This document shows positions 8,170 through 18,176 of a stretch of DNA of 64,000 bases, one piece after another. The stretch's first letter is position 1. Each line of letters begins with the position of its first letter. A model generated the notes under the pieces. It saw only the letters and a program-made list of their open reading frames with translations, was not told the origin of the DNA and made no database searches. A program made the position numbers and the translations under genes. This stretch comes from Olleya aquimaris (GTDB lineage: Bacteria > Bacteroidota > Bacteroidia > Flavobacteriales > Flavobacteriaceae). Location of the stretch: contig NZ_QLLO01000002.1 of NCBI RefSeq assembly GCF_003259525.1, positions 186,001 through 250,000 on the forward strand, in the 5' to 3' direction.

Positions 8170-9273
8170 ATGGTTTCAGAATTAATTAACACCAATCAAT
8201 TATCAAAAGCAGATCCTGTTTTTGGACAATTGTCTTTCGATAATCATGAACAAGTCGTTTTTTGCAACGACAAAGATACAGGATTAAAAGCAATAATTGG
8301 AATACATAATACGGTTTTAGGACCTGCATTAGGAGGTACCAGAATGTGGCAATATGCTAACGAGTGGGAAGCACTAAACGATGTTTTGCGTTTGTCAAGA
8401 GGGATGACCTTTAAATCTGCTATTACTGGTTTAAATTTAGGTGGTGGAAAAGCAGTCATTATTGGTGACGCTAAAACACAAAAGACACCAGAATTAATGA
8501 AGCGTTTTGGCGAATTTGTGCATAGTTTAAGCGGAAAATACATAACCGCAGAAGATGTTGGTATGGAAACTGCAGATATGGATTTGGTTAGAGAAGTTAC
8601 CCCTTATGTAACTGGTATTTCTGAAGCTAAAGGTGGCGCAGGTAATCCGTCACCAATTACAGCTTATGGTGTGTTTATGGGTATGAAAGCTGCTGCTAAA
8701 TACAAATTTGGAACCGATGTTTTAGAAGACAAAACGGTTATTGTACAAGGGATTGGACACGTAGGAGAGTCTTTAGTAGAGCATTTAACTAATGATGGAG
8801 CAAAGGTTATTATTGATGATATTAACGAAGACCGTTTAGAAGCAATCAGCAAAAAATATGGAGCGACTATTTACAAAGGACATAATATATATGCCGAAAA
8901 TGTAGATATTTATGCGCCTTGTGCTTTAGGAGCAACAATTAATGATGCAACTATTAACACGTTAAAAGCTAAAGTAATAGCTGGAGCAGCTAATAACCAA
9001 TTGGCAGACGAGTTGAAGCATGGAAGATTATTGCAAGAAAAAGGAATTGTATATGCGCCAGACTTTTTAATTAATGCAGGTGGTATTATAAATGTGTATG
9101 CCGAGCTTGAAAATTATGGTAAGCAAGAAATTATGCGTAAAACAGAAAATATCTACAATACAACGTTAGAAATTTTGAATAATGCTAATACCAATCATAT
9201 CACAACGCATCAAGCAGCATTAGATATTGCTAAAAGTAGAATTGAAGCTAGAAAAAAAGAAAATCTACAATAG
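8170..9273 (+). CDS. Leucine dehydrogenase (Glu/Leu/Phe/Val dehydrogenase family)
   Basis: This 367-aa NAD-dependent enzyme interconverts branched-chain amino acids and 2-oxo acids. The glycine-rich substrate loop GLNLGGGKAVI (87-97) carries the catalytic Lys94, and Lys82 in MTFKSA binds the substrate carboxylate; their 12-residue spacing equals K68/K80 of Bacillus LeuDH. The C-terminal Rossmann domain has GIGHVGES (about 195-202). Length fits leucine dehydrogenase (about 365 aa) rather than glutamate dehydrogenase (about 450). It is monocistronic, with a consensus promoter and a perfect terminator. Confidence 0.92.
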   Translation: MVSELINTNQLSKADPVFGQLSFDNHEQVVFCNDKDTGLKAIIGIHNTVLGPALGGTRMWQYANEWEALNDVLRLSRGMTFKSAITGLNLGGGKAVIIGDAKTQKTPELMKRFGEFVHSLSGKYITAEDVGMETADMDLVREVTPYVTGISEAKGGAGNPSPITAYGVFMGMKAAAKYKFGTDVLEDKTVIVQGIGHVGESLVEHLTNDGAKVIIDDINEDRLEAISKKYGATIYKGHNIYAENVDIYAPCALGATINDATINTLKAKVIAGAANNQLADELKHGRLLQEKGIVYAPDFLINAGGIINVYAELENYGKQEIMRKTENIYNTTLEILNNANTNHITTHQAALDIAKSRIEARKKENLQ

Positions 9274-9300
9274 ATATCATTTAAATTATACTATTTTTGC

Positions 9301-9330
9301 AAGGCGAAAGTGAAGACTTTCGCCTTTTTT
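9301..9330 (+). terminator. Rho-independent terminator after leucine dehydrogenase
   Basis: A perfect 10-bp stem AAGGCGAAAG/CTTTCGCCTT (9301-9310 with 9317-9326), a 6-nt loop, and four more T follow. It lies 27 nt after the stop codon. Confidence 0.88.
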
Positions 9331-9382
9331 AATTCATTATAAGTATTTCAAATAATATTGAAATTTAAAGTTCTTTGTAAGT

Positions 9383-10327
9383 ATGCTAAGTAGAAGACAT
9401 ATTCGTGTTAAAGTAATGCAAGTTTTATATGCATTTAATGGTACAGAAAGTGACGATTTTTCAAAAGATCAAAAGTTTTTATTATACAGTATAGATAACA
9501 TGTATAATTTATACTTAATGTTGATGTCTTTATTAATTGAGGTTAATAAAAAATCTATAACTCAATTAGAAAATATCCAAAAAAAGCACCTAGCAACTCC
9601 AGAAGAAAAAAATCCAAATAAAAAGTTTATAAATAATCAAGTGCTTCAGTTAATTGCTAATAACGAAGCATTACAGGCTGCTTTTGAAGCTAAAAAGATT
9701 AATAATTGGCAATTAGATAATGAGTATGTAGATATTATTTACAAAGCCATTATTGCTAGTGATTTGTATAAAGATTACATGCAAACTAAAACGTCTACTT
9801 TTAAAGAAGACAAAGACTTTATAGTAGATATTTATAAAGAAATAATAGCGCCAAACGATAAGCTTTACGATTATATAGAAGATAAAAACTTAACATGGTT
9901 AGACGATTTGCCAACAGTAAATACCTCTATTGTAAAGCTACTTCGTAAATTAAAAGAAACTTCTAATGCCCATCTTCTTACTCCTAAATTATATAAAGAC
10001 GCAGAAGACAAACAGTTTGCTATAGATTTGTTTAAAAAGACATTGCTTAATCAATCTAAATTAGGCGAAGAAATTGCAGGAAAAACAAATAATTGGGATA
10101 CAGAGCGTATAGCAACTTTAGACCTTGTATTATTAAAAATGGCTATTTGTGAGTTAAGTCATTTTCCTTCCATACCAACTAAAGTAACAATAAACGAATA
10201 TTTAGAAATTGCCAAAGAATACTCTACACCAAAAAGCAGTATTTTTATTAATGGTATTTTAGATAAGTTATTAAAACAGTACCAGGAACAAGGCAAACTA
10301 AATAAAGTTGGTCGAGGATTGATGTAG
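9383..10327 (+). CDS. nusB: Transcription antitermination factor NusB
   Basis: This 314-aa protein starts MLSRRHIRVKVMQVLYAF, the conserved RNA-binding N-terminus of NusB, which with NusE/S10 binds boxA in rRNA leaders. The canonical C-terminal helices are present from about 230 (NNWDTERIATLDLVLLKMA, then INEYLEIAKEYSTPKS and FINGILDKL). Between the two halves sit about 150 residues absent from E. coli NusB (139 aa). The long form is usual in Bacteroidota. It is not obviously co-transcribed with its neighbours. Confidence 0.9.
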   Translation: MLSRRHIRVKVMQVLYAFNGTESDDFSKDQKFLLYSIDNMYNLYLMLMSLLIEVNKKSITQLENIQKKHLATPEEKNPNKKFINNQVLQLIANNEALQAAFEAKKINNWQLDNEYVDIIYKAIIASDLYKDYMQTKTSTFKEDKDFIVDIYKEIIAPNDKLYDYIEDKNLTWLDDLPTVNTSIVKLLRKLKETSNAHLLTPKLYKDAEDKQFAIDLFKKTLLNQSKLGEEIAGKTNNWDTERIATLDLVLLKMAICELSHFPSIPTKVTINEYLEIAKEYSTPKSSIFINGILDKLLKQYQEQGKLNKVGRGLM

Positions 10328-10349
10328 TTAAAAAATATTATTATTTTTA
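10319..10349 (+). promoter_or_regulatory. Putative promoter for the DUF1573-yajC pair
   Basis: TTG (10319-10321), 20 nt, TATTTTTA (10342-10349) match the consensus except that the final G is A. The TTG overlaps the last codons of nusB. The leader would be about 60 nt. Confidence 0.35.
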
Positions 10350-10415
10350 CAATCCAAATTTTATAACAATCAGAAGCCTAAATTAAAGGTTTCACCAAAT
10401 CTAAAAATAAGTATT

Positions 10416-10913
10416 ATGAAAAAAGTAATGATTCTATTAAGCGCTATTTGCTTAATAAGCCTATCTTCTTGTAAAGAAGATGCAACTGCTAAAATTGATT
10501 CAGGAAATGTCGCAGAAGCTGCAGAAAGAGATGCAAAATCTAACAAATTACCTGTAATTACATTTGATAAAAAAGAACATGATTTTGGAGAAATAATTTC
10601 TGGAACACCTCAAGAAACTGTATTTACTTACACTAACACTGGTGAAGCACCTTTAGTAATTACAGATATTAAAAGTACTTGTGGGTGTACTGTACCAAAA
10701 GATTGGTCAAGAGAACCATTAGCAGTAGGAGAGTCTGATAAATTTACTGTTAAATTTAACGGAAAAGGCGCTAATAAAACCTCTAAAGTAATTAATATTA
10801 CTGCAAATACTGCAACAGGAAAAGAATCTGTAAAGATTACAGCTTTTATCAAGCCAGATCCTAATGCACCAAAGCCGGCAGCTAATACTAACTTAGGACC
10901 TGTAACTCAATAA
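10416..10913 (+). CDS. DUF1573 domain lipoprotein
   Basis: This 165-aa protein has a lipoprotein signal peptide (MKKVMILLSAICLISLSSCKED, lipobox LSSC with Cys19) and one DUF1573 beta-sandwich domain (about 47-140). Typical segments are FDKKEHDFGEI, the FTYTNTGEAPL strand and the near-invariant STCGCTVP. The tail is Pro/Ala/Asn-rich. The domain is very common in Bacteroidota envelope proteins and has no firm function. Its TAA overlaps the yajC ATG by one base, so it is probably translated together with yajC. Confidence 0.88.
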   Translation: MKKVMILLSAICLISLSSCKEDATAKIDSGNVAEAAERDAKSNKLPVITFDKKEHDFGEIISGTPQETVFTYTNTGEAPLVITDIKSTCGCTVPKDWSREPLAVGESDKFTVKFNGKGANKTSKVINITANTATGKESVKITAFIKPDPNAPKPAANTNLGPVTQ

Positions 10914-11209
10914 TGGAAGGAATTAGCGGATTTTTACCGATTATAGCTATGTTTGCTGTTGTGTATTTCTTTATGATTGCACCACAGATGAAACGAGCTA
11001 AACAAGAAAAACAATTTGCTGCAGCATTAAAACGTGGCGATAAAGTGATAACAAAAAGTGGGTTGCACGGAAAGATTGCAGACCTTAACGATAAAGACAA
11101 CAGTTGTATTATAGAGACTATGTCTGGAAAGTTAAAGTATGATCGTTCTGCTATTTCTATGGAAATGAGCAAATCCCTTAACAAACCAACTACAGATGTA
11201 AAAAAGTAG
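10913..11209 (+). CDS. yajC: Preprotein translocase subunit YajC
   Basis: This 98-aa protein has one N-terminal membrane helix (about 7-23) followed by MIAPQMKRAKQEKQFAAAL and a soluble domain with GDKVITKSGLHGKIADL, the standard YajC pattern. YajC is an accessory subunit of the SecDF complex in the inner membrane. Length is normal. It starts inside the stop codon of the DUF1573 gene and is followed by a strong terminator. Confidence 0.92.
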   Translation: MEGISGFLPIIAMFAVVYFFMIAPQMKRAKQEKQFAAALKRGDKVITKSGLHGKIADLNDKDNSCIIETMSGKLKYDRSAISMEMSKSLNKPTTDVKK

Positions 11210-11230
11210 TTTTATATAATTTTTATTACA

Positions 11231-11263
11231 AAAAAGGCGACCAATTCTGGTCGCCTTTTTTTT
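11231..11263 (+). terminator. Rho-independent terminator after yajC (copy 1 of a repeated hairpin)
   Basis: A perfect 13-bp stem (11231-11243 with 11248-11260) with loop ATTC and eight T in total. Thirty bases (11231-11260) are identical to 18145-18174, the terminator after the next gene. Confidence 0.9.
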
Positions 11264-11400
11264 GCTATTTACTTTTATAAATCATTGATAAACAGGGCTT
11301 TATTTTGCTGAAAAACTACATTTTGTCGTATTTATATTACATTTTAACGATTAAATGATTTTGCATGGAATTTAAAAAACTACATTCGTTAATCGATTTA

Positions 11401-11408
11401 TAGTTTTG
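11401..11408 (+). promoter_or_regulatory. Possible -7 element for the giant T9SS cargo gene
   Basis: TAGTTTTG matches TAnnTTTG. No TTG is found at the expected -33 position. It lies 79 nt before the ATG at 11487, in the otherwise featureless gap 11264-11486. Confidence 0.3.
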
Positions 11409-11486
11409 ATTAAACATCTTCCCTCAAACAAATCAAATTATAAATTTAGTTAAACCCCAAGTTTAATATTATTAATTACCTACTTA

Positions 11487-14400
11487 ATGAAAAAGTTTTT
11501 ACTAATTCTATTGGTTTGTGCATTTTTTTGTGCTCAAAAAATTAATGCTCAATGCTCTTCTTTTGTACCAAATCAAAATACTATTTATGGTTTAGTTTTT
11601 AATGACTTTAACCAAAATGGTAATAAAGGTATATTTGAGCCCACCCTACAAAATATAGGTGTTAATCTGTATCAAGATGTAAATTCAAATGGAATTTTAG
11701 ATTCAGAAGATATTTTAACAGATTCAGATATTTCAGATAATACTGGTAATTATACTTTAGTTGCTCCAGAATTATTTACCTATGAAAACGTAGCCGATAA
11801 CTTTGATACATCATCATGGTCTGGAAATAATGGCTCTATTAATTGGAATAACGATTGGCAAGAATTAGGTGAAAGCGGTGTAACCACAGGTAATGTAAGG
11901 GTTGATAATAATAAGTTAAGATTTGGAAGATTTGTCGATGGTGGTTCTAATATTTCTGGGGATGGTGTTGTTAGACAAATTACTACATCTGCTTATTCTA
12001 ATGGGATTTTATCCTTTGATTTTAGTAAAAGTATAAGCTCAACTAGTGGGCAAGATTTCTCAGTGAATGTTCAAATTTCTTCAGATGGTACAAATTTTAC
12101 AACCATAGATAATATATCGTTTTCTGATACTGAACAAAACTATACTTACGATGTGTCATCCGTAATTGGAGGAACCACTTATGTTAGATTTTTAGGAAGT
12201 GGAAGTGTTGGTAGTGAAATAAATAATTTTTTATATATAGATAATATTGATTTAAACCTAGCTCTTGGTGGTGGTTATGGTACAGATTTTTTAGTAGTTC
12301 TTGATGATGCAACTATACCAGCAGGTATGACATTAACATCAGCAAACACAATTGCTGTTTCTTTTAGCGGTCTAGGTAATAGAAGTTGCAATAATAATTT
12401 TGGTTTGTATTCCTGTGGTTCAAGTTGTGCCCCTAATGCATTTGACGATTATGCGTCTATGATACAGGGTAGCTCTGTGATAATAGATGTATTAAGTAAT
12501 GATTTTGATGGAAATAACAACATTGACACTTCCTCTTTAGTTATAAGTACACAACCAACTAATGGATCTGTAAGTATTGATGCTTCTGGTAATTTAATAT
12601 ATTCTCCAAACGGAGTTTTTTATGGTACAGATACATTTCAATATCAAATTTGTGATTCTACTTTTCTAACACCCTTATGTGATAATGCTACAGTAACAGT
12701 TTATGTAGAAGAAAATTATATAGACCCTTGCGTGCAAGCAGTACAAGAGCAAGTGTATTATGTTCCTTTTTCTGATGACGATTTAAGAACTGCATTATAT
12801 AACTCTGGAAATACTAATTTAGCGTCTTGTAACTATCCATTATCTAATGAGGTTAATAGAGTAACAAGTATAAAAAGCCCATATCCAGGTACAGTGATAG
12901 TTTATGACCATTGGGAAGATGGATATGAAGCTGATATAAATAATCCCGTTCAAGCAACTACACAAGTTTGGGGAGACGAGGACGTGACTAATGGAACATC
13001 ACCTAATTACTCAAATGATTATATCCCATCTGGAGGAGATATAGTTTTAGAAAACACTTATAATTATAATCCTAGAAATTCAACCAATATTGTTTATGAT
13101 GGTAGAGATAAAATTGTAACATCAAATGATATAGCAATGTCTGCAATTGCTGGAGATGTTGATAGATTTGAAATACAATTAGCAAAAACAGATGTTTATA
13201 GTGTTGATAAATTTGGAACTTCATTTACAGTACCTTTTGGAGAAGATTTAGGTCAAGAGTTTGTTTATACAGGCTTATTTGCTAGAGCAAGTGAAGATGG
13301 TACAACTATAAACATAGATTTAGATAATAATGGTACAGTTGATGCCACTCAGACTATTAATGAAGGTGAAGTTATGTTTATTGATGGTGGCGTGCAATCA
13401 GGTGCTTATATAACAAGTAACTTACCTATAGGTGTAGATTTGTTTTTTGGTGGTCAAGATTGTTTTGGTACAAGACAAATAAACATTTATCCATCTAAGT
13501 TTTATTCAGATGTGTATTATTCACCAGTACCTACAACTAGAAGTTCTGCACCAGCAGTAGTATATTTTTATAATAGTTTAAATAGAACAATAGCTATTGA
13601 TTGGGAATCTAATATTAATACAGGAACCATTACTATTGCAGCAAAATCATCTGGATCGCTAACTTTAAGTGATAATTCTGGATATAAGTTTGAAAGTCAA
13701 GATGGTTCTTCATATGTAGCAAGTGAAGTAATTGATTCCGATGCAACTGGACAGCAATACGATTGGGCTTTTAATTTAATATCAGAAGAACGATTAACAG
13801 ATTTTACTGCAATAGCATGGGCACCAGGAACTATAGATTTTCAGTATAATTATAATCCGGTTTGGGTAACTCCAACTGACAATACAACAATATACATAAA
13901 ATATGATGGTGATTTAACAGATGCAACTGCATCATTAAGTCCTTGCAATATACCTTATGACGAATCTAGAACATTAAATGCACTTAATTATACTCAAATA
14001 TTTGACACATTTAATGCAGATAATGACCAGGGAGGGTTAGCTGTGTTTACTTGCGATGGCACAAAAATTTTTTCTGTGTATGGTCAAGATGCTAATTTAG
14101 CAACTACTGGTACAGGTACAGGAACGATAGATGTAGGGACAACCATGCAGCCATTATGTTTAAAAGCATTAGTGTTTGCAAATAAGGATATAGCGTATGG
14201 GTTATTTAACACACCAACAGAAGTTAATGTAGCATATAATGACGCTCAGTTTTTAACTAATTTAGATGAAACGTCCATAACTACTAATGGATTACAACCT
14301 CAAAATGGTACTATAGTCATAAATGGTGACGGAACAATAACTTATACACCTAATGATGGTTTTATTGGACAAGATACTTTTGAATATACTATATGTTCTT

Positions 14401-17400
14401 TAGAGTTTCCCGGGACTTGCGATATTGCAACAGTAACTGTTCATATAGCAGATTGTCCAACACCAGGGAACAAAAATATAGTTTATGGTCAAGTATTTTT
14501 TGATTTAGATGAAGATACCGTTAATAATGATGATTTAGGAATTGATGACATCAATATTAATATTTATGAGGATGTAAATTCAAATGGTTTAGTCGATAGT
14601 GGTACAGATATATTTTATTCATCGGTTTCATCTAATTCGCTTGGTTTTTATAGTTTTGAATCTCCTAACTTTAATGTTGAAATAGAAGATGATTTTGATT
14701 CTAATACTTACAGTGGTGGTTCAGGTTGGTCAAGTAATTGGACTGAAGTAAGTGATGACAATAATAGTTCATCTGGTGATGTACAAATCTGGGGTACAAA
14801 AAGAAGACTTCAAATAAAAAACAATAAATCGGCTTATAGAAGTGCTAATTTATCTGGAGTTACAGAAGCAAATATCTCTTTTAAAGTCTATGAAAGAGGT
14901 AAAATTGATGCCTCAGATGATGTAACTGTTGAAATATGTAGCGATAATTCATTTTCAAATTGTCAGACATTATTTTTTAAAGCTAACGATTTTAGAAGCT
15001 CCACAATTAATGGTGTATTAATTGATTCAGATAAAATAACATCAAACACAACAATTAGGGCTAGAGTCAATGGTTATACCTCTAGTGATGAGTATTTTTA
15101 TATTGATAATATTGTGATTAGGTATAAAGTAAATGGTGAAAATTTAGTACTAGAGATTGATACTGCTTCTTTACCAGCTGGTTATATATTTAGTACTGAT
15201 AACGTAGAGGTAGCTTCATTTGCAAGTGGTAGTTATGGTTCGTGTGCAAAATCTAACGATTTTGGATTGCTGAGATGTAATCTTGAAGATCCAAGAGTTG
15301 AAATTATTTGTGATGATAATGGGACGCCAAATGATGCTTCAGATGATGGGTTTAATATATCTTTAGATCCAGCAGGTACTAGAATAGGTACTACTTATAC
15401 AGTAACAGGTGATTTGTCAGGGTCTGGTACTTATGGTACACCATTAATATTTGGTCCTTTTTCTAATACAGACAATAGCTTTGTTTTTACTATTACAGAT
15501 GATTCTGGAAATTGTTCTATAGATAATTATGAAATTGAAGTCCCATCTAATTATTGCTTATTCTCTGATTCATCTTCTACTTTAGATTTTGATGGTGTTG
15601 ACGATTATTTAGATAGTACTTTAAATTTAAGTGGTTATGCTTCAGCTTCAATGATGGCTTGGGTAAAAATAGATGATACTTTCTCTAACACAGGGACAGT
15701 ATTAAGTCAAGGTAGTTTTACACTTTCTGTTGATAATAATCAAACCATTAAAGCCACTTTAAATGAGACGTCAATTAGCTTACCGATAACTTCAGCTATA
15801 AGTAAAAATATTTGGGCTCATGTTGCAGTTGTTTTTGATTCTAGTCTTAGTTCTGACCAGGTTAAAATATTTATAAATGGTAGTTTGGAAGGTACAATTA
15901 CAAATACATCACTAACATCTGTTATTACTTCATCTTCAGACTCGTTTAATATTGGACGTAATGTAAGTAGTAATAACCAATATTTTAAAGGTGCATTAGA
16001 TGAAGTTAGGGTTTTTGATACTGCTCTTACAATTTCTCAATTACAACAGGTTATTTATCAAGAAATAGCTGAGGTTTCAAATAATGTTGGAGGTGTTATA
16101 CTTCCAAAACAAGTAAAAGATACAGTAAATAATTCAACAATTTCTTGGGCAAATTTACAAGCATACTACCAAATGAATGATGTTGAAAATTCAAAAACAT
16201 CTGATGCCTCAATCTATGGTAGGACTGCAGAATTGAATAATATAACTACTATGCAAGAACAGACTGCGCCAATACCGTTTATAACAAGCACTGACGGGAA
16301 TTGGGCATCAACAACGACTTGGTTGCATGGTAATGTTTGGAATTTATCAGAGCTAAATAATTCTGGTTACGCCATTGCTATAGTAGATAATTTGTTAACT
16401 ACAAATTCTGGAATTGAAGTATTAGGGTTAATAATAGAAGACAATAAAAAACTTACCGTAAATACGGATAATTTCGTTAAAGTTAACTCTTACTTAGAAC
16501 TTAATGGTCAATTAGATTTACAACAAGACTCACAGTTAATACAAGGGGTAAATAGTGATTTAGTAACTTCTGTTAATGGAGAAATTTTAAGACGTCAAGA
16601 AGGTAATTCTAGTGTGTATTGGTATAACTATTTTAGTTCTCCCGTAAGTGATGCATCTGTGTCTGTTTTAACAGATAATAACTCAACTAATAATTTAAAC
16701 AACACCGGATTTACTTTAAATAATTTACAATATGGAAATGGTAATGTAGTAACTTATACTAATGCTTATCATGCAACTGGTAGTATAAGTACTTATTGGA
16801 TGTACGACTTTATAAATGGAGTAACTTATTATGATTGGGCATTTGTAAATCCAAGTGTAGCAATAGCTCCTGGGACTGGATATACTCAAAAAGGAACAGG
16901 TGTAGGAACCGAACAGCAGTATATATTTAAAGGAAAACCTAATAATGGTGTGATTCATATTGATGCAATAGATACAGGAGGACCAGGTTCTGATCCTACA
17001 CAAGCTGGTGGTTATACTAAAACAGATTATCTATTAGGAAATCCTTATCCTTCTGCATTAGATATTCATAAATTTATTGATGACAATGCAGGAGTTTCAG
17101 ATGGAAGTATTAGGTTGTGGCAACAATGGAGTGGGAATTCACATAACTTAACAGATTATAATGGTGGTTATGCTGTTGTAAATAAATTAGCTTCTGTTAA
17201 AGCGTATCAATTTGTTGGTATAGAAGGAGGAATAGACAATACAGCTCAAAATGGAACATCTGTACCTACTAGATATCTACCAGTTGGTCAAGGGTTTATT
17301 ACAGAGATTATTGCTAATGGAACTATAGAGTTTAACAATTCGCAACGTGTATTTATTAAAGAAACTGATGCAGATGGAAGTTATTCTAATGGTTCTGTAT

Positions 17401-18128
17401 TTTTTAGATCAAACAATAATTTAAATAATTTAAGTAATTCAGATTCTACTATAAGCAAGTTTAGATTGTTTATGAATGCAGAAAATGGAGCTTCAAGAGA
17501 ATTAGTTCTTGGTTTTAGTAATATTACTTCAGATGATTTTGATTATGGATATGATGCTAAAAGTGAATCTTTTAAAGCTGATGATTTAAACTTAGTTTTA
17601 AATCAAACTCCAATGGTAATGCAAGCTTATAGCCCAATTACTGAAGATAAAGTAATTCCTTTAGTGTTTAATGCTACAACCAGTCAGTCTTATACTATTA
17701 GTATTGGTGCTTTTGAGGATTTTGATGCTAATCAAGATGTATTTATAAAAGATAATTACACTAATACATATCATGATATTAGACAGTCTGATTATACATT
17801 TACTTCTCAAGCAGGTCATTTTAATGATAGATTTGAAATAGTTTTTAAAGATCAACCTGTTTTATCTACAGACGATATATTATTTGAAGAAGGTGTTACA
17901 GTTTTCTTTAATAATTCAAATGATGTATTAGTTATTAATGGATTAAAAGAAGATCTTAAATCTGTTAGCTTAATTAATATGTTAGGACAACAAGTAATAA
18001 CATTTAATAATGTAACTATTGAAGACGCTAAATACGGTATTTCAATTACTGGATTAAGCTCTGGTGCTTATTTGGTTAATCTTACAGGAAAATCAAGAAA
18101 TGGTACCAAAAAGATAATAATAGAATAA
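11487..18128 (+). CDS. Giant multidomain secreted protein with T9SS type A C-terminal sorting domain
   Basis: This 2213-aa protein has a signal peptide (MKKFLLILLVCAFFCAQKINAQ). An SdrD-B-like module (about 33-310; NDFNQNGNKGIF, DVNSNGILDSED) has a beta-rich segment (about 103-258) inserted inside it. An Ig/cadherin-like module follows (about 316-406; NAFDDYASM, DVLSNDFD, GTDTFQYQICD), then a domain containing YDHWEDGYEADINNP. Next are a second Ig-like repeat (about 911-990), a second SdrD-B-like module with its own insert (about 1000-1270), and a LamG/concanavalin-like domain (about 1363-1521; LDFDGVDDYLDS, ALDEVRVFD). The last about 75 residues are a T9SS type A sorting signal (LINMLGQQV, GLSSGAYLVNL). 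It is predicted to be cell-surface or released; ligand unknown. Confidence 0.9.
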   Translation: MKKFLLILLVCAFFCAQKINAQCSSFVPNQNTIYGLVFNDFNQNGNKGIFEPTLQNIGVNLYQDVNSNGILDSEDILTDSDISDNTGNYTLVAPELFTYENVADNFDTSSWSGNNGSINWNNDWQELGESGVTTGNVRVDNNKLRFGRFVDGGSNISGDGVVRQITTSAYSNGILSFDFSKSISSTSGQDFSVNVQISSDGTNFTTIDNISFSDTEQNYTYDVSSVIGGTTYVRFLGSGSVGSEINNFLYIDNIDLNLALGGGYGTDFLVVLDDATIPAGMTLTSANTIAVSFSGLGNRSCNNNFGLYSCGSSCAPNAFDDYASMIQGSSVIIDVLSNDFDGNNNIDTSSLVISTQPTNGSVSIDASGNLIYSPNGVFYGTDTFQYQICDSTFLTPLCDNATVTVYVEENYIDPCVQAVQEQVYYVPFSDDDLRTALYNSGNTNLASCNYPLSNEVNRVTSIKSPYPGTVIVYDHWEDGYEADINNPVQATTQVWGDEDVTNGTSPNYSNDYIPSGGDIVLENTYNYNPRNSTNIVYDGRDKIVTSNDIAMSAIAGDVDRFEIQLAKTDVYSVDKFGTSFTVPFGEDLGQEFVYTGLFARASEDGTTINIDLDNNGTVDATQTINEGEVMFIDGGVQSGAYITSNLPIGVDLFFGGQDCFGTRQINIYPSKFYSDVYYSPVPTTRSSAPAVVYFYNSLNRTIAIDWESNINTGTITIAAKSSGSLTLSDNSGYKFESQDGSSYVASEVIDSDATGQQYDWAFNLISEERLTDFTAIAWAPGTIDFQYNYNPVWVTPTDNTTIYIKYDGDLTDATASLSPCNIPYDESRTLNALNYTQIFDTFNADNDQGGLAVFTCDGTKIFSVYGQDANLATTGTGTGTIDVGTTMQPLCLKALVFANKDIAYGLFNTPTEVNVAYNDAQFLTNLDETSITTNGLQPQNGTIVINGDGTITYTPNDGFIGQDTFEYTICSLEFPGTCDIATVTVHIADCPTPGNKNIVYGQVFFDLDEDTVNNDDLGIDDININIYEDVNSNGLVDSGTDIFYSSVSSNSLGFYSFESPNFNVEIEDDFDSNTYSGGSGWSSNWTEVSDDNNSSSGDVQIWGTKRRLQIKNNKSAYRSANLSGVTEANISFKVYERGKIDASDDVTVEICSDNSFSNCQTLFFKANDFRSSTINGVLIDSDKITSNTTIRARVNGYTSSDEYFYIDNIVIRYKVNGENLVLEIDTASLPAGYIFSTDNVEVASFASGSYGSCAKSNDFGLLRCNLEDPRVEIICDDNGTPNDASDDGFNISLDPAGTRIGTTYTVTGDLSGSGTYGTPLIFGPFSNTDNSFVFTITDDSGNCSIDNYEIEVPSNYCLFSDSSSTLDFDGVDDYLDSTLNLSGYASASMMAWVKIDDTFSNTGTVLSQGSFTLSVDNNQTIKATLNETSISLPITSAISKNIWAHVAVVFDSSLSSDQVKIFINGSLEGTITNTSLTSVITSSSDSFNIGRNVSSNNQYFKGALDEVRVFDTALTISQLQQVIYQEIAEVSNNVGGVILPKQVKDTVNNSTISWANLQAYYQMNDVENSKTSDASIYGRTAELNNITTMQEQTAPIPFITSTDGNWASTTTWLHGNVWNLSELNNSGYAIAIVDNLLTTNSGIEVLGLIIEDNKKLTVNTDNFVKVNSYLELNGQLDLQQDSQLIQGVNSDLVTSVNGEILRRQEGNSSVYWYNYFSSPVSDASVSVLTDNNSTNNLNNTGFTLNNLQYGNGNVVTYTNAYHATGSISTYWMYDFINGVTYYDWAFVNPSVAIAPGTGYTQKGTGVGTEQQYIFKGKPNNGVIHIDAIDTGGPGSDPTQAGGYTKTDYLLGNPYPSALDIHKFIDDNAGVSDGSIRLWQQWSGNSHNLTDYNGGYAVVNKLASVKAYQFVGIEGGIDNTAQNGTSVPTRYLPVGQGFITEIIANGTIEFNNSQRVFIKETDADGSYSNGSVFFRSNNNLNNLSNSDSTISKFRLFMNAENGASRELVLGFSNITSDDFDYGYDAKSESFKADDLNLVLNQTPMVMQAYSPITEDKVIPLVFNATTSQSYTISIGAFEDFDANQDVFIKDNYTNTYHDIRQSDYTFTSQAGHFNDRFEIVFKDQPVLSTDDILFEEGVTVFFNNSNDVLVINGLKEDLKSVSLINMLGQQVITFNNVTIEDAKYGISITGLSSGAYLVNLTGKSRNGTKKIIIE

Positions 18129-18142
18129 ATTGTAATATCATT

Positions 18143-18175
18143 AAAAAAAGGCGACCAATTCTGGTCGCCTTTTTT
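18143..18175. terminator. Bidirectional terminator between convergent genes (copy 2 of a repeated hairpin)
   Basis: The same hairpin as at 11231, with loop ATTC and a T tract on both strands (six T rightward, seven T leftward). It serves both the giant gene and the leftward YdeI-like gene, whose stop codon starts at 18179. Confidence 0.9.
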
Positions 18176-18176
18176 G

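Noticed and set aside
16725-17003. Minus-strand open frame of 92 codons inside the giant gene
   Set aside because: It is a shadow of a long AT-rich coding frame; its translation is Ile/Ser/Tyr-rich without any domain.
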